A stretch of 64,000 nt of DNA, taken from NCBI GenBank assembly GCA_023853785.1, contig JAJIRX010000939.1, positions 1 to 64,000 on the forward strand, read 5' to 3'. The notes under the pieces were generated by a model. That model ran no database searches, had not been told where the DNA came from, and saw only the letters and a list, made by a program, of their open reading frames with translations. Source of the DNA: Psilocybe azurescens. Its lineage: Eukaryota > Basidiomycota > Agaricomycetes > Agaricales > Agrocybaceae. Every line of letters begins with the position of its first letter. The first letter of the stretch is position 1. The position numbers and the translations under genes were made by a program. Positions 59,201 through 64,000 of the stretch are shown here, one piece after another.

Positions 59201-60316
59201 GAGACCCTACTCCCAATGAATCCACTCTCCAGACCGGGTGTTCGACTTATGGACCGCTTTGTGGACCAAGTCTACTTCGATGACTGCAAGATTTCTTGCA
59301 GTGATGCCGACAAGGAATTAAAGCAGCTCACCAAACACCTCGATAAGCTCCAGGATAAGATCTCAGAGAACATCGGGACCTACTACGCAGGGACAGATGC
59401 CAGTCTGCCCTCTCAGGATGGTATCAAGCCATTGTGGCCTCCATCCTGTTCAGCGGCGGAGTCGAAGCGCTGGCACGCTAGACATGTCGCAGGCAAAGTC
59501 ACCGCCCCTGATGCGGAGCTGTATGCCATCCGTTCTGCAATTGTCAATGCGACTGCACGTGATGACTGCACAGACATCTTCATTTTCACAGACTCGATGG
59601 CATCTGCCCATAGAGCTGTCGATCCTTCTATCCACTCTGGACAGGGCCACTCTGTGGCTGTCTGTGAGGCTCTTCAGACTTGGTTCACCCACAAGGATGG
59701 CCAGTCAATCACCTTTGTGTACGTCCCCTTCGCGTTTTGCAGTGGGACTTGCATTATAAAGCACACGAGTTTGCAACTGAACTCAAAGTCGCACTGGGCC
59801 CACGCCCAGCTACATCATTTGACAGCCTTTGTATGCAGGCTGCCCTTACTCATGGCGCTTCTTGGAATGTTCTGTTCCAAGACCCCGAATATCGAGGACG
59901 GAATTTTCTCCAACTCAAAATGGTCGACGGGGCCGTTGCACAACCCGGGGGCAAAGACAACCCCTGGGTTCACTTTGTGAACATGAGCTCTCCACAGCTC
60001 TACGCACGCATGTGTAGGTGTATTCTGAATCATGTGCCCATCGGGTCTTACTATTCCCGATTTAATCTCAACGATGGTAATACATTGTGCCCGTGTGGGT
60101 GTCCTTGGGAAACCCGCACGCATATTCTTACCTGTAAATGGACTTATCGTCCTCCCAGGACATGCGAGCTTAGGCAGCCAACCACGTTGTGCTACCTTCA
60201 CTCATTCTTGGAGATGAACCCGAAAGTGTTCGCCTTCCGCTCAGCTCCCCTTGTGGGCGTCAGGTTGACAACTGACATTGGGCATTGTGGGGGAATCTTC
60301 ATTCGGCGGTCTTGAT
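56238..60316 (+). pseudogene. LINE B ORF2: endonuclease, RT, RNase H (few frame breaks, mutated RT box)
   Basis: Starts MSQTVQDLLVRILSFN. APE-type endonuclease: FIQEPPWRF, YMGRDFNIHSQEW, STVIDLVFV and KSDHILLAT, with breaks near 56500. One long frame (56570-58630) then covers RT: GPDHIKWSRLKML, FRPIVLLNTIGKLIEKML, AFDVAQFFPSLNHEVL and VGQGGALSPVLSALYL. The catalytic box reads SYVNDGT, with Asn where the first Asp of YxDD is expected. RNase H follows after frame changes: YYAGTDASL, DAELYAIRSAIV and FIFTDSMASAH. The C-terminal CPCGCPWETRTHILTC motif is usual in fungal LINEs. A minisatellite interrupts the endonuclease-RT linker in frame. Confidence 0.85.
57087..57235 (+). repeat. In-frame minisatellite in LINE B ORF2
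   Basis: About nine copies of a 15-17 nt unit (CTCTCAACACACCCCC type) sit between the endonuclease and RT domains. Because the unit is not a multiple of three, all three frames are used in turn, giving TPLNTPPSQHTPLSTHP-like peptides without any stop. Confidence 0.88.
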
Positions 60317-60868
60317 TGGCATGGGCCAATTATCTGCTTGGCTTGTGGTTGTTTTGCTGATCTGGGGGTAGGCCATTTCGGTGGGGCTTGTTCGCCACTC
60401 GCTTCGGTGTTTGACTCACTACCTTCACCCAGGACCTGGGCCACATTACAAACGGCATCGAGTATGTGGGAACCAGGGAGAGCTGGTACTGCTAGTCTTG
60501 GCTGCTGGACCTGGGTGCCCTCCGCCCTTGTTAGTTATCTCCTGCTGGTGCTGCTTCTGCTTCACCCCAGGCTTCCTAAGACTAGGGTCACTCCTAGTCT
60601 ATATCCGGCAAGGTTGTTCTTTGTAGATGAGTTTGTCTTTCTCTTTCTTACTCTGCATCGAGGTTGGCGTTATATCCCCACATTAGTTACCCCATTATGT
60701 GTTCAGCACGGTCATTTATTGTAGGCTTCAGTGTTTCCAATGGACTCTTAGTAGTTTCCGGCAAACAGTTTCTTAGTAGTTACCTGGTCGGGCATTTGTA
60801 CTTAGCGACCGGACTGCTTTCAGCGCACCGGTATACAAATTGATGATTTAAAAAAAAAAAAAAAAAAA

Positions 60869-62090
60869 AGAAAACAGATGCACTGTCTTCTGATAGAAAT
60901 TCATATGTTTGGCATCAATAGTAATATTAAAGCCTTTGTGCTTTGTTAAATACAGAACGGACAACAAATTGTTATGGAGATCTGGTACATGTAATACTCT
61001 TGTTAACTCGACGCTTTGAACTTTCTTTCCATTTACAACTGGTTCAAAGAACACAGTGCCCACTCCAGCAGAATAAATAACTCTTTCATCTGCTAACTTG
61101 ATTGGTATGCATAGAGGGCATAATTTCAAACCCAATTCGCGATGAGAGGTCATATGAGAAGTCGCCCCTGTGTCTGCAATCCAATCATAGTCAGTGGTGT
61201 GTGTGGAAAAAGAAGGAACATTGGTATTAAGAGCACTTGCATTTCCAGCAAATTCCATGTCTTTAAACTCTTTATCCTCACTGGTAGCCTCTTGAGCCTT
61301 ATTTGTCCTATTGCCTTTGCATGCATTCTTAACACACTCCTTAGCCTCCTTCTGCACATTTATGAACTTGTGGCAATGTTCCATGACATGGTTAGTCATA
61401 TCGCAAAATGCACACTTTGGCTTGGAGGCAGATGGTGCAGGAGTGGTTTGGAATGCAGTAGCTACTGCAGGCATATCAGAAGCGCAGCAACGACATTGTA
61501 TGTCCTCAGTGACAAAGGCCTGATGAATAGTAGCCTTATCCAACTTGTCCAAAAGGAGTAGAGACGATGCAAATGCATTGTACTTGTTAGGAAGAGCCCT
61601 AATCAATGTGAGAGATGCAAGCTCTTCATCTAATTTGGCCAAGTCAAAGTCTTTTGGCCTAAGTTGCTGAATGAGCAAAACAGCTTGTTCTACTCTATTG
61701 ATCAGGGTTTGAAGGTTTTCACCTTCCTCCTTTTGGATAGAGAACAGATCATCATATGCATTGAATCTGTTGCCTGGGCGCTTTTGCTGATGAACAGCTT
61801 TGAGGGCATCCCACATTTGAATGGGGTCATCCTTGACAGCCTCCACATGGATCTTTTGATCATTGTCCAAATGCAAGTAGATCATCCCACAAGCTTTATC
61901 ACGGTTCTCATGGTACAATTTGAGCACAGCCTGCTCCCCCGGCAGTTGGGATGTCAGAGAGCACAGGCTGTGTCTTAGCACCGCTGACTATGCACCATAT
62001 CCCTTTAGATTGGAGATAGGCAGTTATGAGAGCAGACCAAGTGTTATAGTTGGTAGCATTCAAAAGTGGGATTTGGTGATCATTTGCCAT
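60869..62090 (-). pseudogene. Copia C: gag and protease, cut by LINE B
   Basis: Copia gag read leftward from MANDHQIPLLNATNYNTWSALI (62090; an in-frame upstream Met is at 62117). A frame change near 61930 leads to YHENRDKACGMIYLHLDND and VEQAVLLIQQLRPKDFDLA. The nucleocapsid knuckle is CAFCDMTNHVMEHC. The protease active site is WIADTGATSHMTS, followed by LADERVIYSAGVGTV and VLHVPDLHNNLLSV. Reading stops at the LINE B A-tail. The rest of pol may be the fragment at 53507-54022, about 6.6 kb away. Confidence 0.85.
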
Positions 62091-62475
62091 TGTGTGAAGT
62101 ACGGAGTGCAGTGACATCAGATGAAGTTGTAGGTGAGGTGGGATGTGTATAGAGGTGCGAGAATATATGTGAATGAGTTAGACAATATCCAGAGCTTGGA
62201 GTGCGATGCAAACACAAGTTTGAGTGTGAAGTGTTAACTAGCCTAGTTTAAAAGTTTTAATGAAAATGTATATAACTCGGGAACTGTCTGCATTCGTATG
62301 GTTAAACTGAGTTGGCAAGTCACATAATGTGTACTTGTACTTCTCTACTAGCAGCAGCAATGTATGGCTGGGCCTGGCAGAGGTATAAAAGAAAAAAAAC
62401 TATAGTGACCGGTTTGTGAAACTAAGCAAAAAGGAACTTGGTTTGCAAAACACTGAATTGGAGCGCTTAGAGCAC

Positions 62476-62862
62476 GGGGCCCATAACCTGTTAAAGCAGG
62501 CAAGCTCGGGAACACGTGAGACACTTGGCTACCAAGTTATAGAACTATGGGAGCAGGGACAAGCAAGCTATAAGCATCTGAAGTCCTAAGTGAGTAACTA
62601 GATATATTAGACATAAGACCTAACTACTTGCCTAAAGTCCTAAGTGAGTAGCTGGGGACTTCTGGCACTGAACTACAAGTCTTTATATACTATGTGGTAC
62701 AGATCTAAACCCAAAAGGAAGTTGATAAACATCATATAGATGATAAGAATCAAGATAAAGATCTGGAGCATCAAATAGATAAAGATCAACAATGCTAATG
62801 TAATCATGATAAAGATCAGATCACGTGATCTATAGATAGAAGTATGAAATGCAGTTTTAACA
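62476..62862 (-). mobile_element. Copia C 5' LTR (374 bp) and primer-binding site
   Basis: The LTR runs 62862 to 62489 on the minus strand: it opens TGTTAAAACTGCATTTC and ends GCTTTAACA. GGTTATGGGCCCC (62488-62476) follows at once, the same primer site as in the other two Copia LTR ends here. Repeated CTCACTTAGGACTT words lie inside the LTR. It is a diverged relative of the LTR at 63466-63717. It is inserted into a LINE B-type endonuclease right after GATTTCAAC. Confidence 0.82.
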
Positions 62863-63465
62863 GTTGAAATCACCCCCATATAGATGAAGGGTGGAAGTGA
62901 GGCCGCTTCCTCTGCAAGGAAGAGAGCGGCCGTATGGGTCTCATCAGAGTAGACATTCATCAGATTGTAACACTGTCTGTTAGTGAACAGGCTGAGAATT
63001 AACACGTCGTGATGATCAATAAGATTGCAGCGCATCGATGGACGAAACTCTTTCAAGCGGTTAGACACATAGGCCATAACCCTTGGGAGAATATTGGGTT
63101 CAGGACTGCGTACCATAGGCAACCAAGCAGGGTGCAATGGGGCACTGATAACATCATCGCCAGACTTATGAGAAGTGGACGGTGCAGTGTGTACAAACCT
63201 TCAAGGAGGTTCTTGGATAAAAACAATATCATACAATAATACAATATGTTTGAGTATAGTTTCTATGCTTAGGCTGGACTTTGTGCAATTGAAACTCAAA
63301 ATTCTAACCGGAAGGTCCTGGACGGTTTGACTCATCCTAATGACTGCTGGTTAGGGATTGATGGTGCGCGAACAAGTTTGCTCATACCTGGCAATATTTC
63401 TCGACATGCCAAAGCTGATTGAACCTGTAACTCCAGAACATGCAAGTGCACTCATGGGCACTATG
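62863..63465 (-). mobile_element. LINE B-type fragment (ORF1 end to endonuclease)
   Basis: The inverse complement of LINE B from about 56110 to 56710: end of ORF1, the inter-ORF gap with ACCAGCAGTCATTAGGATGA, and ORF2 through NVYSDETHTAALFLAEEAA to the endonuclease GDFN. It is interrupted by the Copia C LTR on its left and the Copia D LTR on its right, so it predates both. Confidence 0.85.
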
Positions 63466-63730
63466 TGTTAGAATTGATATTTCAGACTCAGACTGATGGG
63501 ATCACATGACAGACACCTATGTAGCTGTAGTACACCACTTGAACTCCTTAGTTACTCACTTCAGACTTCAGGCAAGTAGATAGCTTAGTTCAGTCTCAAT
63601 ACACTGAGTTACTCACTTCGGACTTCAGGCCCTCATTGCCAGTCTGTCTGATACAGTGTGACCACGAAACTCGGACCACAGCTGTCTCACACATTTCCAA
63701 ACTCGCCACCTTTAACAGGTTATGGGCCCC
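63466..63730 (+). mobile_element. Copia D 5' LTR (252 bp) and primer-binding site
   Basis: The LTR 63466-63717 starts TGTTAGAATTGATATTTCAG and ends CACCTTTAACA. The primer site GGTTATGGGCCCC (63718-63730) follows directly. A short internal duplication of GTTACTCACTTC.GACTTCAGGC distinguishes it from the LTR at 43618-43812. The element continues beyond the window. Confidence 0.88.
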
Positions 63731-63920
63731 GCGCATTGCGCTTTAAACTCAATTTCAACCAAAAGTCTCAACTTTTCATTTCCACACTCTTCGTGTTTTT
63801 GCTCGCACAGGCCGTGCCCGTGCTCGTACTGCCACCTCATCACATCACAACGTTCTGCACATGTTCCTACACATCTCTGTTCACTACCACCACGTCACAT
63901 CACTCCTATCTTGCACAATC

Positions 63921-64000
63921 ATGTCTTCTTCATCCCTGCCCAATTTTGCAAAACTGAATGCTTCCAACTACCCATCTTGGTGTGGTGAAATTCAAGCTTG
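63921..64000 (+). CDS. Copia D gag, N-terminal part (cut by window end)
   Basis: ATG at 63921 opens MSSSSLPNFAKLNASNYPSW, followed by CGEIQA. The LNASNYPSW pattern is the usual Copia gag start (compare LNATNYNTW of Copia C). The frame is open to the window edge. It lies 190 bp after the primer site, as expected for a gag leader. Confidence 0.82.
   Translation, partial: MSSSSLPNFAKLNASNYPSWCGEIQA

Larger units (their letters stand above)
54310..60868 (+). mobile_element. LINE B: near full-length non-LTR retrotransposon with poly(A)
   Basis: Two-ORF LINE on the plus strand with a 3' UTR (60317-60849) and a tail of 19 A (60850-60868). ORF1 is gag-like with CCHC knuckles; ORF2 has endonuclease, RT, RNase H and a terminal Cys/His motif. 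It differs in sequence from LINE A. The A-tail abuts minus-strand Copia gag-protease, so LINE B was inserted into that Copia. Its exact 5' end (about 54240-54310) is not fixed. Fragments of the same family lie at 52801-53036 and 62863-63465. Confidence 0.88.

Overview
The window reads as nuclear DNA of a mushroom-forming basidiomycete (Agaricomycetes). Signs are dense short GT-AG introns (about 40-120 nt), a copper-fist regulator, an expanded-family caspase-like protein, a tyrosinase, and Tad-like, Copia, chromovirus and KDZ-like transposons. The species cannot be named from the sequence. There are two compartments.

Compartment 1 (about 5.5-34 kb) is gene-dense. In order it holds a caspase-like peptidase (-), a copper-fist transcription factor (-), a mitochondrial-type alanine aminotransferase (-) divergent from the U3 snoRNP protein RRP9 (+), an unrecognised membrane-anchored protein (+), an intron-containing tRNA-Asn(GTT) (+), a tyrosinase (+), an unrecognised beta-rich protein (+), a CCC1/VIT1 metal transporter (+), a second intron-containing tRNA-Asn(GTT) (-), a Ca2+/calmodulin-dependent kinase (+), HMG-CoA lyase (+), a peroxisomal-type alpha/beta hydrolase (+) and the zuotin J-protein ZUO1 (+). 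HMG-CoA lyase and the hydrolase both end in PTS1 tripeptides (SKL, AKL). HMG-CoA lyase needs a 6-nt microexon to keep its metal-binding histidine pair.

Compartment 2 is transposon-derived: a Tad-like LINE at 1-5.4 kb and nearly everything after 34 kb. From left to right it holds a TA-flanked TIR element, near-palindromic GGAGTCCA arrays with two KDZ-like transposase remnants (one split by a 552-bp CACTA-like MITE), a degenerate Copia cut by a young chromodomain Ty3/Gypsy element (LTRs differ by one base and exactly four 19-bp units), Copia and LTR fragments, a nearly full LINE with RNase H, a Copia gag-protease unit, a LINE fragment, and the 5' end of another Copia at the right edge. Three Copia LTR fragments carry a primer site matching the anticodon stem-loop of initiator tRNA-Met, as in half-tRNA-primed Drosophila copia.

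A recurrent technical signal matters to any user. At least seven otherwise well-conserved host genes, and the very young Gypsy element, carry single-base frameshifts, mostly in homopolymer runs. Assembly indels are more likely than mass gene death, so broken frames here should not be read as pseudogenes without read-level checking. Exon limits below come from splice signals and family knowledge read by eye, not from an alignment run.
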